DNA from: an uncultured Ruminiclostridium sp.
GTDB lineage: Bacteria; Bacillota; Clostridia; Oscillospirales; Ruminococcaceae
Assembly: GCA_947629925.1 (NCBI GenBank)
Contig: CANRFO010000003.1
Span: 1 to 64,000, forward strand
Length of the DNA: 64,000 bases
Direction: 5' to 3'
Shown piece by piece: positions 17,658 to 27,600 of this stretch. Position 1 is the first letter of the stretch. Every line of letters starts with the position of its first letter. The notes beneath the pieces were generated by a model. The model did no database searches, was not told the DNA's origin, and saw only the letters and a list, made by a program, of their open reading frames with translations. Position numbers and translations under genes: made by a program.

Positions 17658-17900
17658 ATGACTAAAGCTGAATTTGCTGAATTGATAGAAAAAGGCAGTG
17701 ATATAATGTTCGATGTGAGAAACAAGCATTATACGATTCTCACATGGACAGATAACGGTATCAACATTGGAGAGCAATACCCCAACGATACTAAAGACGA
17801 TTATTTTTCTTCACCTGAAGAATTGCTGGATAATTATCTCGTTGACGGTATTCCGTTGGGAGAGCTTTGCAATCAGGTAGTTATAACCGATTATAGCTAA
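17658..17900 (+). CDS. Tandem paralog 1, small acidic protein
   Basis: 80 residues starting MTKAEFAELIEKG and ending QVVITDYS. I chose the ATG at 17658 over the upstream GTG at 17646 because GAGGTG, which contains that GTG, is the ribosome site. The protein is strongly acidic, with a predicted helix, a beta core (MFDVRNKHYTILTWTDNGINIG) and a helical C-terminal half. I recognise no family. Size, charge and tandem duplication recall immunity proteins of toxin systems, but no toxin gene is visible, so this is a guess. It differs from paralog 2 by one residue (Ser for Arg in KGxDIMF). Confidence 0.8.
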   Translation: MTKAEFAELIEKGSDIMFDVRNKHYTILTWTDNGINIGEQYPNDTKDDYFSSPEELLDNYLVDGIPLGELCNQVVITDYS

Positions 17901-17927
17901 AAGAGATATTGCGAGGTGAAAACTATT

Positions 17928-18170
17928 ATGACTAAAGCTGAATTTGCTGAATTGATAGAAAAAGGCAGAGATATAATGTTCGATGTGAGAAACAAGCATT
18001 ATACGATTCTCACATGGACAGATAACGGTATCAACATTGGAGAGCAATACCCCAATGATACTAAAGACGATTATTTTTCTTCACCTGAAGAATTGTTGGA
18101 TAATTATCTCGTTGACGGTATTCCGTTGGGAGAGCTTTGCAATCAGGTGGTTATAACCGATTACAGTTAA
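17928..18170 (+). CDS. Tandem paralog 2, small acidic protein
   Basis: 80 residues, one residue different from paralog 1; the nucleotide changes are nearly all synonymous. Same ribosome site and ATG choice. Near identity means recent duplication or gene conversion with selection to keep the protein. Confidence 0.8.
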   Translation: MTKAEFAELIEKGRDIMFDVRNKHYTILTWTDNGINIGEQYPNDTKDDYFSSPEELLDNYLVDGIPLGELCNQVVITDYS

Positions 18171-18197
18171 AAGGGATATTGCGAGGCGAAAACTATT

Positions 18198-18437
18198 ATG
18201 ACTAAAGCTGAATTTGCCAATTTGATAGAAAAAGGCAGAGATATATTGTTCGATGTCGACGGACAGCATCTTGTAATTTTTACTTGGATGGATGAAGGTA
18301 TCGGCATAAGCAAACAAGACAGCGACGAACCGTTTCAGCATTTTGCTGACGCAAATGCGTTGCTCGATGGTTATAAAATAGGCTACCTTACCTTGGCACA
18401 GCTTTGTGATAAGGTGGTTATAACCGATTACAGTTAA
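18198..18437 (+). CDS. Tandem paralog 3, small acidic protein with divergent core
   Basis: 79 residues. The N-terminus (MTKAEFANLIEKGRDILFDV) and C-terminus (VVITDYS) match paralogs 1 and 2. The centre differs greatly: GQHLVIFTWMDEGIGISKQ replaces NKHYTILTWTDNGINIGEQ, and the acidic loop is unrelated. Conserved ends around a variable core suggest diversification of a binding surface. The ribosome site here reads GAGGCG. Confidence 0.8.
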   Translation: MTKAEFANLIEKGRDILFDVDGQHLVIFTWMDEGIGISKQDSDEPFQHFADANALLDGYKIGYLTLAQLCDKVVITDYS

Positions 18438-18526
18438 AATGCTTTTGAGGCGGTAAATTTCGCTGAGACCGATGTGGTTTAAACTCTAAAGGGAAATACA
18501 GGACTTTTAAAAAGGAGTAATGATAT

Positions 18527-18790
18527 ATGTACATGGAGTATGAGGATTATGTTGATGAAATTCAGAAATATTGCAAAGAAAATCATATAAGCTTTGAAAA
18601 GCTTAATTCTATGGTAATAGGCTGTGGTGATAATGATATAATATTTCAGTATCATGATCCTGATAAAGGAAAAGACGGCTTGTTAGATGAAACACCAATG
18701 CCTCTCGTTCTGTGGTTAAAAAAAGAGCCAAGCGGCAAACTCGTATTTGAACAAACCGAGCATACCCAAAAATATCTTGGGATAGATTAA
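18527..18790 (+). CDS. Small hypothetical protein, 87 residues
   Basis: Acidic small protein (MYMEYEDYVDEIQKY) with AAAAAGGAG upstream; a second ATG two codons in is also possible. Predicted helix, then beta strands (DNDIIFQYHDPDKG, MPLVLWLKK). No family recognised. It shares the orientation, size range and AT-rich composition of the rest of the island. Confidence 0.65.
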   Translation: MYMEYEDYVDEIQKYCKENHISFEKLNSMVIGCGDNDIIFQYHDPDKGKDGLLDETPMPLVLWLKKEPSGKLVFEQTEHTQKYLGID

Positions 18791-18886
18791 AACTTATTAT
18801 CTTCTGCACCTCTCTGACGTGTCCAGCGGAGGACGTCGAAGAAACAATACCGTCACAGACAATTATAAAAATGAGGATGATAGTTG

Positions 18887-19198
18887 ATGACTAAATGTAA
18901 AAAATTTCCATTTTATACTTTGTATGCTGATGTAGATGACTATTGTTTTTGGCTTTTGGATAAATATGGTGAAAAATCAAAGATCGTGGCTTTAATTGAT
19001 AATAATTTCACAGATGCGATTGATCACCCGAAGATGGACGCAGATGACTTGCTATTGAAAATTCGGCAATTTTTGGTTGACAACGGTTTCAAACAGGAAG
19101 TTGAAAACTGCGACAGAGAGTTTGTTACAGAAGAACGGTTAAGCAGGGGAAAAGATAAAGAGGAATTTATTAAGCGAATGAGAGCGAAATATTCCTAA
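18887..19198 (+). CDS. Small hypothetical protein, 103 residues
   Basis: Starts MTKCKKFPFYTLYADVDDYCFW at the ATG at 18887, with GAGG ten bases upstream; the track start is a TTG one codon earlier. Mostly helical and charged, no signal peptide and no recognised motif. Codon use is AT-rich like its neighbours and unlike the flanking housekeeping genes. Confidence 0.65.
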   Translation: MTKCKKFPFYTLYADVDDYCFWLLDKYGEKSKIVALIDNNFTDAIDHPKMDADDLLLKIRQFLVDNGFKQEVENCDREFVTEERLSRGKDKEEFIKRMRAKYS

Positions 19199-19213
19199 AA
19201 TCAGGGTTTGTTG

Positions 19214-19324
19214 ATGAACTCCATTAATTCCTATCAGGAGGAAACGGAAAAATCAATTGAAATCGGAAGGCTTTTGACAGATTTGGCTAAAGACGGGAAA
19301 CAGAGGTATTTAGATGAAAGTTAA
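19214..19324 (+). CDS. Possible 36-residue ORF
   Basis: MNSINSYQEETEKSIEIG..., missed by the ORF track. ATCAGGG lies ten bases upstream and the stop overlaps the next start (ATG at 19314), which would suit translational coupling. The peptide is hydrophilic and helical. Weak support. Confidence 0.35.
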   Translation: MNSINSYQEETEKSIEIGRLLTDLAKDGKQRYLDES

Positions 19325-19529
19325 ATATATTGGCGCTACTGACATTTCGCTTGAAAACGGAAAAATTTATGATGTTATATCCATAGAATGTGGTAGTTAC
19401 AGAATAGTGGACGACACTGAGGAAGATTATCTCTTTTCTCCAGAGGAATTTGAAATTGTTTCTGATGATGACAGGAAACAGCTTGAAGAAAAAGACAGCA
19501 CATTACACATTTATGCAAAGGAGAATTAG
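19314..19529 (+). CDS. Small hypothetical protein, 71 residues
   Basis: Begins MKVKYIGATDISLENGKIYDVISIE, a compact beta-rich start resembling a small SH3-like or barrel fold (SLENGKIYDV, SYRIVDDTEEDYLFSPEEFEIV). Strongly acidic. CAGAGG lies upstream. The 'LENGKxYxV' pattern is common in small phage and island proteins of Firmicutes, but I cannot assign a function. Confidence 0.65.
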   Translation: MKVKYIGATDISLENGKIYDVISIECGSYRIVDDTEEDYLFSPEEFEIVSDDDRKQLEEKDSTLHIYAKEN

Positions 19530-19531
19530 TT

Positions 19532-19660
19532 TTGGAAAAAGCAAAAACAATTTACGAGAAATGGAACGAATCTGAAGTACATGTGTATACTGAGGAAGAA
19601 ATAAAAAAATTAAATGAAGAAAAAATGAATAGCAATACAGAATCCGACAAAAAAGTTTGA
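19532..19660 (+). CDS. Small 42-residue protein, TTG start
   Basis: Below the ORF track cut-off. AAAGGAGAATTAGTT precedes TTG; the product (MEKAKTIYEKWNESEVHVYT...) is charged and helical. It starts two bases after the previous stop, as in an operon, and is followed by a terminator. Confidence 0.55.
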   Translation: MEKAKTIYEKWNESEVHVYTEEEIKKLNEEKMNSNTESDKKV

Positions 19661-19711
19661 GAGTATTATAATAACTCGCTTTGAGTAATCAAGGCTTTTT
19701 ATGAATATTTT

Positions 19712-19747
19712 AAGCGTTTTGCAGTCGCCTGCAAAGCGCTTTTATTA
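19712..19747 (+). terminator. Terminator closing the small-gene island
   Basis: AAGCGTTTTGCAG, loop TCGC, CTGCAAAGCGCTT, then TTTATTAT. The 12-bp stem has one mismatch or bulge. Confidence 0.8.
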
Positions 19748-19803
19748 TGCCCGAAACGCTCTTACCGCTTTAAATTTTGCCGAAAAACAATTTTAATTTT
19801 CCC

Positions 19804-19832
19804 TTGACCTTACGCCGTCGGACTGGTATAAT
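19804..19832 (+). promoter_or_regulatory. galM promoter
   Basis: TTGACC, 17 bases, TATAAT, about 45 bases before the galM start. Confidence 0.88.
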
Positions 19833-19876
19833 TATAAACAGGACGACCTTAACTTTTGCGGAAAGGAAATGATAAG

Positions 19877-20920
19877 ATGATAAAAAAAGAGGAAGTTGGA
19901 TTTCACAACGGATACAAGCTATGGGTGCTCACCCTTACCAACAGCAAGGGCATGGAGGTAAAGCTCACAAATTACAGCGGCGCTATTATGAGCATCAAGG
20001 CTCCCGACAAAAACGGGAATTTTGCGGACATCGTGCTGGGCTATGACGATATGGACGGGTACATAAGCGGCACTTCCTCCCACGGCGCTTTGGTGGGACG
20101 CTTTGCAAACAGGATAGGCGGGGGAAAATTCACCCTCAACGGTGTTGAATATCCCCTTTACAAAAACGACGGTCCCAACACTCTGCACGGCGGTTCGGTG
20201 GGCTACAACAAGAGAGTGTGGGAGTTGCTGGCGGCGGAGAGCGACGAGAACAGCGGCGAGGATCACGTTGTTTTCGGCTACACAAGTCCCGACGGGGAGG
20301 AAAATTTCCCAGGCACTGTGGCGATAACCGTGGACTACTGTCTGAACGAGAAAAATCAGCTTTCCCTCACATACGACGCTGAGAGCGACGAGGACACTAT
20401 CCTGAACCTTACCAATCACGTTTACTTTAATTTGGCGGGAGAAGGCAAGGTGCTTGACACTGAGATGGAAATTTTTGCGGACAAATACACTCCCGTTGAC
20501 AGCAGGCTTATTCCCACAGGAGAAATTGCGGACGTAAAGGGGACGATGTTCGACTTTACATACCTCAGACCGATAAAGGCGCTGAGTCCTGAGGGTTACG
20601 ACCACAACTTCATACTCCGCCCTGCGAAAAAGGACGAGGAGCTTGCAAAAGCGGCTTACGCCGTGGAGAAAACAAGCGGCAGAACGCTCACCTGCTACAC
20701 CGATATGCCCGCTATGCAGTTGTATACGGGAAACGGTCTGGACGGCAAGGAGATCGGCAAGGGCGGCGTTCCGCTGACAAAGCACACAGGCTTTTGTCTT
20801 GAAACTCAGTTCTGCCCCGACAGCCCGAACAAGCCTCAGTTCCCCTCCTGCGTGCTGAAAAAGGGCGAGGTTTATCATCATGTTACTGTTTATGAGTTTG
20901 GGATTGAGGGCGAAGAGTGA
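19877..20920 (+). CDS. galM: Aldose 1-epimerase (galactose mutarotase)
   Basis: Interconverts alpha and beta anomers of free aldoses, feeding kinases of the Leloir and related pathways. The family motifs are present: NTLHGG, the His in LTNHVYFNLAG and the catalytic Glu in GFCLETQFCPDSPNKPQFPS. I use the ATG at 19877, behind GGAAAGGAAATG, not the TTG chosen by the ORF track; this gives 347 residues, the normal length. No signal peptide, so it is cytosolic. In a cellobiose phosphorolysing cell it may speed supply of the correct glucose anomer; that link is inference. Confidence 0.93.
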   Translation: MIKKEEVGFHNGYKLWVLTLTNSKGMEVKLTNYSGAIMSIKAPDKNGNFADIVLGYDDMDGYISGTSSHGALVGRFANRIGGGKFTLNGVEYPLYKNDGPNTLHGGSVGYNKRVWELLAAESDENSGEDHVVFGYTSPDGEENFPGTVAITVDYCLNEKNQLSLTYDAESDEDTILNLTNHVYFNLAGEGKVLDTEMEIFADKYTPVDSRLIPTGEIADVKGTMFDFTYLRPIKALSPEGYDHNFILRPAKKDEELAKAAYAVEKTSGRTLTCYTDMPAMQLYTGNGLDGKEIGKGGVPLTKHTGFCLETQFCPDSPNKPQFPSCVLKKGEVYHHVTVYEFGIEGEE

Positions 20921-20923
20921 TAA

Positions 20924-21409
20924 ATGAAACGGTTTCTGATCGTCGTTTTAAGTCTGACAGCGGTGATCTCTCTGATCATATCGGTTTCAAACATAATTTT
21001 TCGTTTGGAACGCCGTGACCGGATCGTTACGACAGCGGAGATCACGTTTGTCGGTACGCCTGATGGATCAGTTTTTGGAACATTTACGGATCAAAACGGT
21101 AAGGTTCATTCGGAAGAATGCTTGTATTTAGACGGCAGATTTCAAACGTTTCTTAATCCTATGCCGATAAAGCCTGAATCATATATCGGTAAAATAGTCA
21201 GAATTATGTATGATCCGTCCACGATAGATTCGGAAGGAGCTTATACAACTACCAACGAGAACGGTGAAACCGTTACTGAGTATCGGTTTATTGAAACCGA
21301 AAGCTATGATATATGGCTGCAAGACACAATCGCCGCGGTGGTCATTTTCCTCGTTTCAGCGCTGTCTGCTGCGGTCTGTATATTCAGGTACAAAAAAACG
21401 AAAGCATAA
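20924..21409 (+). CDS. Small two-helix membrane protein (DUF3592-like)
   Basis: 161 residues with a hydrophobic helix at each end (FLIVVLSLTAVISLIIS, DTIAAVVIFLVSALSAAVCIF) and an extracytoplasmic beta-rich middle. The layout is that of DUF3592 proteins, which I suggest only tentatively. The ATG lies three bases after the galM stop without a clear separate ribosome site, so translation is probably coupled. Confidence 0.65.
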   Translation: MKRFLIVVLSLTAVISLIISVSNIIFRLERRDRIVTTAEITFVGTPDGSVFGTFTDQNGKVHSEECLYLDGRFQTFLNPMPIKPESYIGKIVRIMYDPSTIDSEGAYTTTNENGETVTEYRFIETESYDIWLQDTIAAVVIFLVSALSAAVCIFRYKKTKA

Positions 21410-21415
21410 AACAAT

Positions 21416-21464
21416 AAGCCGCACTGGACAGGAAAATGCAGGTTTTCCTGAGCCGTGCGGCTTT
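21416..21464 (+). terminator. Terminator after the galM operon
   Basis: AAGCCGCAC pairs with GTGCGGCTT, and inside it CAGGAAAA pairs with TTTTCCTG. The T-run is short (TTTAATAAT). Confidence 0.75.
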
Positions 21465-21519
21465 AATAATATAGGTCATTCTATTGTGTGATCGGATAAA
21501 ATGTAGGCGCTTATATACA

Positions 21520-21553
21520 CAAATCGGCGTGTCCGTTTGGACACGCCGATTTG
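21520..21553. terminator. Perfect hairpin between convergent genes
   Basis: CAAATCGGCGTGTCC, loop GTTT, GGACACGCCGATTTG: a perfect 15-bp stem. It lies about 100 bases past the subtilase stop and can terminate either strand, although T-runs are weak. Confidence 0.65.
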
Positions 21554-21657
21554 CTATCCTATTCAGTTTTCATGATCTCTGCGTTAAGGGTATCCACCAT
21601 TCAACTGTCGGGTCTTTTTTCACCGTTTATTATGAACGGTATCGCCTATGCCTTTGT

Positions 21658-24600
21658 TCAGCTTCTGCGTTTTTTGAAAAGCATCACTACGCCTGCGGAA
21701 ATGATCGCAGGAACGACAGACAGAGCGGCAACGCCCGTAGCAGGAGGAAGGTCGTCGGAATTATCGCCTTGAGCAGGGTTCGTCGTGTCGGAAGACACAT
21801 CTTCTGTCAGCTCTTCAACAGAAATCACATAAGTGCCGAAGTGATCGGTTACAAATGTGACCTTACCGTCGCTGTAAGACGCGTTCATATCGGTAAGCGT
21901 TCCGTCAGGTGCTTTATAATATACATGGTATGTGTCAGCACCCAGAAGCGCTTCGGGAACGTCAATAGTAACGGTAACATTTCCGTTGGGCTGAACGGGA
22001 TTGCCGTCAGCGTCAACAAGGGTTATTTCGATAACGGCGCTGTTTCCGTCAGACACTTCCTGAGGTTCAACTATCAGCCGAACTCCATCGGGAAGAGCAG
22101 TTTTGGCAGCTTCCACCTTAACGGTGCAGCCGTCTGCTTCCGCTTCCAAAACTATATTTCCGTCATCAGGAGTTGTGCTTCCCGAATCGTCAACAGCAAC
22201 AAAGTCAGCCTTTACTTCGACCTTTCCTGTTACCTTGTCGCCGGGGATAGTTACCTTACCTGTTTCGGGATCGTAAGTGTACTCGGAAGGATCCAGCACA
22301 ACGCCGTCAACGGTAACAACTATCTCGTCAGGCAGAGTGTAACCCTCATCAGGAGTAAGAGTGAATACCAGATCCTCACCCTCAACAGCAGTTTCGGGAG
22401 CATTGCTGCTGCCGTTTCCGCTGATCTCTACATCTACGTCTACACTGCCCTCAGCGGGAGTTGTCGTTCCTGTGGAAGGAATGCTTACGGGGAGTTTAGG
22501 ACAAGCGGCGTCTACAACAACATTACCTGTTATCACACCTTCGAGTATTACTACTTCGCCCTTACCTGAATTATAGGTATATCCTTTGGTAAGAACAGTT
22601 CCGTCAACGGTAACAGTAACGCTTTCGGGGTAAGTATAACCGCTGCTCGGAATGATGTTGATACTGAGCGCTTCACCTTCGCCTACGGTTTCGGGAGCAT
22701 TGTATGTACCGTTTTCAACATTCACGGTAACAGAATAAATCTTAACGGGAGTAGCGATTTGAGCAAGAGGCGCGCCTGTCGGGGAAATAATATTTTTTAC
22801 TTCAATGGGTTCAAGCGATATCTCGGTGTCAAGACCTGCTTCGTCTTTCTCATCATAAGTGAATACAAGAGTTGCAACTTCTTTATCATCACTCAAAGGA
22901 TTGATAAACGCAAAGTCAAGATGTACCTTTTCGGGATCGCTCGTGTTATAGCTTGAATAAGTGGTAAGGCTGTGAACTTCCTGAATCTTAAGAACGTCCA
23001 TATAAGCTATATCATACAACGCGTTCGTTGCGCCTTTGCAAGCTGTAACTGTAATGGTGACCTCGTTCTTTTCGGTATCGACGGAAACATTTTCGGGAAG
23101 GATCTTGATGGTGTTTTCAGCTTCCTTCTTTGCTGTATCTTCGTCGATCGTGGGAGTACCGCCGCCGACCTCGTTATCGATAGGCATGATCTCGTTCATC
23201 GTGCTGCTCATAATAGAAGCTGTGCCGTAAAGTTCGTTTTCGCCGCTGTCTTCAGAAGCGGAAACGCTCAGGTTCTTACCTACAACAGCTTTGCCTGTAC
23301 CGTCGGAGCCTTCATCAACAAAGCTGCTTACTTCGTCTTTATTTATCTCTGCGGTATACTCAGAGCCGTCAAATCTTGCAACAAGCGCTTCGCTTGCGCT
23401 CTGCTCGGAATAAGCGCCGAAGTGCAGACCCGATACAGGCCATACATCGTCGTCAAAGTAAGCAGTGCCGGGAACGTTCACGTTTTCGTCAGCGTCAACG
23501 TTGATAATGGAGATAGCCGCGCTGTCCATACCTGAGGTGTAGTAAGAAAGTACGAGCTGCTCGCTGTCAGCGGTAGAGTTGTCAAAGTCATAGATCAGAG
23601 AAGCAAAGTTATCTCCGCTTCCATCAGCGGTAGAAGTAGAAACACCTTTAAGTTTTATTCCTGTCTTGCCGACAACGCCCCGGCCGACATTTCCTCCAGC
23701 AGTAATATAAAGCATGGCAAGAGTTCCGTCTTCGCAAATAATGTAATAGTAGTCTGCCATCGTACTGCTGCTGCTACCTGCATAAGCTATCGCAGCCATA
23801 GGAGAACCAAATTCGCTTGCAAGTCCGTCAACAGTATACAGATCTCCTGCTTCAGGCATCATCAGCATAAGAGTATCGCCGCCGGTAGCGGGAGCTACTA
23901 TCATCTCTTCTCCTACACTATATGCAGCAAAGTAAAGGTTAGGCGCTGCATCGGGGAAGAGATAGTCAGGGTTCATATCAAACAACGGTATTTCTTCATA
24001 TGTTTCGGCGTCTATTTTATAAATACTTACGCCGTCATGACCGAAGAGATACTGACCTGTACTGTCAGTAGCCGCACGGATATAATTGGTCCTTTCGGTG
24101 AAGCGGGTTATATCATCCATAGAAAGATCAGGAGTAGTAAACTCGCTCCAGCCCGCTATGCTTTCATCGCTCCATACGTTGCCTCTTAAAGTGATCGCAG
24201 GCATAGGAATTACCGTTACGGTCATGGTCGCGCTTACATCGCTGCCCTTTACGGTCGCAGTTATTTCAGCGGTACCCTCGCCTACTGCGGTGACCTTGCC
24301 GTTATTTACAGCGGCAACTGATTTTTCGGAGGATGTCCATTCGATGGTGACATCTTCAGAGGAAACGTTCCAAGGTGAAAGTATCGCTTCAACATTTACG
24401 CTTCCGCCTACCATAATGGTAACGCTCTCAGGAGAAAGGGCAATATCTGTTATCTCGTCGCCGGGATCTTCAAGCTTGCCGAAGTCGGATTCGGGAACTA
24501 TCAGCAAAGAATTGTACTTTGCGTAGATAAGCGAATTTTCGTTACCGTCCTCATCGTAATTTGTGTAATCCCATGTTTTGGCAACAGGGTCGATAACATA

Positions 24601-27600
24601 GAGGTAATCGAACTCAGCTGCAGGGAAGCGGTAATATTGCTCATACATGGAAGTAAACCAAGCGCTTGCGTCGCCTGCCATGTAGATAAGGTCATTGTCA
24701 GAATCATAAGCCATAACGCCTGCTGCGTCTATAAGATTATCGCCGCGTTCAAAGCCTATGTCTATTCCGTCTTCCTCGGACTGAAGCACTAAGGCGATCT
24801 CTGTCATCTCGCCGTCAAGCACTGCTTCGATAGTTTCTATATTATCTTTATCATCTTTATCCCATACGAAGATGTTCATTTCAGGCTGTACATATTGAGA
24901 GTCAGAATTGTAGCCTGAAGCGTAGAAGGTACCGTTCTTGTCGATCGTAAGACCTTGCATAGTGTAAGGCACTTTTACATTAAAGTTGCCGAGAACGCCT
25001 AAAAGAATGAGATATGCGTCGTAAGTGGAAAGCTTTCCGTCTTGATCGAGGTCGCCTGCGGTCGTATCTACCTCGCTTTCAGCCAACTTTCCTGTCATGT
25101 AATCGAGAACCGCCTGAGCGTCCTTGGAATTGGTTTTTCCGTCCTTGTTAACGTCTGCGTCAGCATCGCCGAGCTCGGTAAAGCCGGGGAGCATATATTC
25201 GGCTTTGCTTTCGCCGTTAAGAGGATTGATGGACCAGATATAGTTTGTGTCGTCAATAGCGTACAGCTTACCGTCTGTTGCGTTGAACGCCATATCAACA
25301 GGGGTAAAGCTGAGGTTTCCGACCTTCGCCATATCGTATCCGGGGTCGCTTATAGGAGCTACAAACAGCTCCTTGTCAGCTGTTGCATGGAAGATGTATC
25401 CGTCGGCATAAGCCGCTGCAACAACACTGTGGCTGTCGTCAATGTCTACAATATCGATCCCCTCTCCTGTAACGCTTACTGTGTCAGGATCAACGGAGAA
25501 CCATGCATTGTAGGCTTCGCCTGTGGTTCTGCTGGAGTAAACCTCCTCGCTGTATGCATACATACCTGTGTAGCTTACTTCGGAATCATCACGGAGCTGA
25601 ACTTCAAAAGACTGAACGTTGCCCGCATAGTCAGCTACCATTATCAGGACATACTGACCTGCGTCGGCAATAGAATCCGCGCTGAATGTAATTTCAGAGG
25701 AGGAACCCGCAGAAGTCTGAACGGGTATGCCCTCGTCGTAAAGATTAGCGCCGCTTCTGCTGAGAACGCCCACATAACCTACATACCGGTTATCGGAAAC
25801 GGTGACCGTAAGGCTTCCGTCTGCGTTAAGCTCAGATTCGATCAGTTCGGGCTTGGTGTTATCAACTATCATCTTGGGTGAGCTTACAAAAGCGCCGTCG
25901 CCAAGCTCTTTGACCAGCGTTGCAGCGTCGAAGCTGCCGTCGTCGCCGATAAGATCGTCATAGTATTCAGGAACCAGAACTACCGACGTCTGTACGGTAT
26001 CGCCTTCTTTTGCGCCCGCTTCAGCTGCGGTAACGCCAAGTCTGAAGGTTTTAAAAGGATAAACTGTGGTAGTGCTTTCGTCATCATAAAACGCGCCATA
26101 GCTGTATTTCGCAGGTGTGGTATAATATTTGCTGCCGTTTACGTCAACAATAAAGCCTGCGTAACCGTTACGGAGCTGAACGACGTCGTACTTCGTCATA
26201 AGAGTTTCGCCGTTGATAGCTGCTCTTGAGAGAGCGGTATCATAGTCTTCTTCAAGATACCAGCCGTAAATGTTGGGAATGTAGAAATATTCCTCTTCGT
26301 CCTCAAGATCTTCGTAATACAAGCCGCTGTAATAGTATGAATAACCTTGCTCGCTTGAAGGATCCGCAAAGAAGTACGGCGTACCTTCAACAGCTTCATA
26401 GCTTATCTCTGAAAAGTCGCTGTCGTTATCATACATCGCGGGATCGGTCCAGCTTCCGTAGAAGCCGAATACAGGAATGGAGAGCTGAACGCCCTTTGCG
26501 CCGTCATCGCTGTTTTCGGGAGTTAAGAACGTGTAACCCTCAATATATGCGCCGTTGGGATAAAAGAGCTCATCAGTAACATATTCATCGGTTATCTCGA
26601 TAGATACTGTTACATCTACGCTCTCTCCTGCGGGAACAGTAACGCTTTCTCCGCAGTCGTAGGTTACGTTTGCCTCAACGGGAACTGTCCATGTATCAAG
26701 AATATCATCATCAGGAGAAACGTCCTGAGTGAACATATCCGTTGTAAGGTCATAAGTAACATCGCTTCCGCTTATGTTGGTAACAGTAAAGCTGTAACTG
26801 TACTCACCGCTTCTTGCGGGATCGTCGCCAAGCTCAACCTTTACCTTACCGTCGACAGCGGATTGGGGATTCAGGACGGAATCCTCGCTCATAAGGATAA
26901 ACGCTTGTGAATTTATAGCGTCAGCCGCATTTGCAAGACCTGCGCCCTGAGAAAGGATAGAATAATATCCTTCGCTTTCTCCCGCGGTATTGGTCGAGCC
27001 TTCTTCATATGTTTCGATAACAGGCTTTGCGGTAGACATCAGCAAGCTCTGGATAAGAGCACGCTTGTTGATGTTGTACTTTTCTGCAAGACCTTCTTCT
27101 TCAACATATTCTGTGATAAGAGCGGTCAGACCTGCGACCTGAGGAGCAGCCATGGAAGTACCGCTCATGTTCTCGTACTGGTCGCTGCCGCCTTCAACTT
27201 TGCCTGTTTCTTCATTTATATGACCGCCGTTTACGGAATAAATATTTCCGCCCGGAGCGGTGATCTCAGGCTTCATCTCAAGAGAGCTTGGAACGCCCCA
27301 TGAGCTGAAGGAGCTCATTGTGTAGTGGTTTTCGGGATCGGCAACCCCAGAGCTGACAGAAATTCCTTCTCCGATCTCGATGGTGCCCGTGTAGTAAGTC
27401 AGCGTTCCTTCCTTTGCGCTTTCGCCCTCCTTGAAGTAGCTTCCTTCTTTCATTGTGATTGAAACCGCAGGCATGGTGTCTTCATAACCATCAAGGGCCA
27501 TACTTATGGAGCCTGCTGCATTATTTACAACGATAAGAGCTGCTGCGCCTGCTTCCGCTGCGGCTGTTGCTTTTTCTGCAAAAGACGAAGTACCGCGGTT

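Larger units (their letters stand above)
17641..18440 (+). repeat. Three tandem 270-bp units, each one small gene
   Basis: Units begin at 17641, 17911 and 18181, each with GCGAGG(T/C)GAAAACTAT. Units 1 and 2 differ at only about eight positions. Unit 3 shares its first ~65 and last ~30 bases with unit 2 but has a divergent centre. The unit includes the ribosome site, gene and spacer. Confidence 0.95.

Noticed and set aside
17641-18440. Possible CRISPR array
   Set aside because: Repeats are 270 bp, encode proteins with normal ribosome sites, and no cas gene is present.
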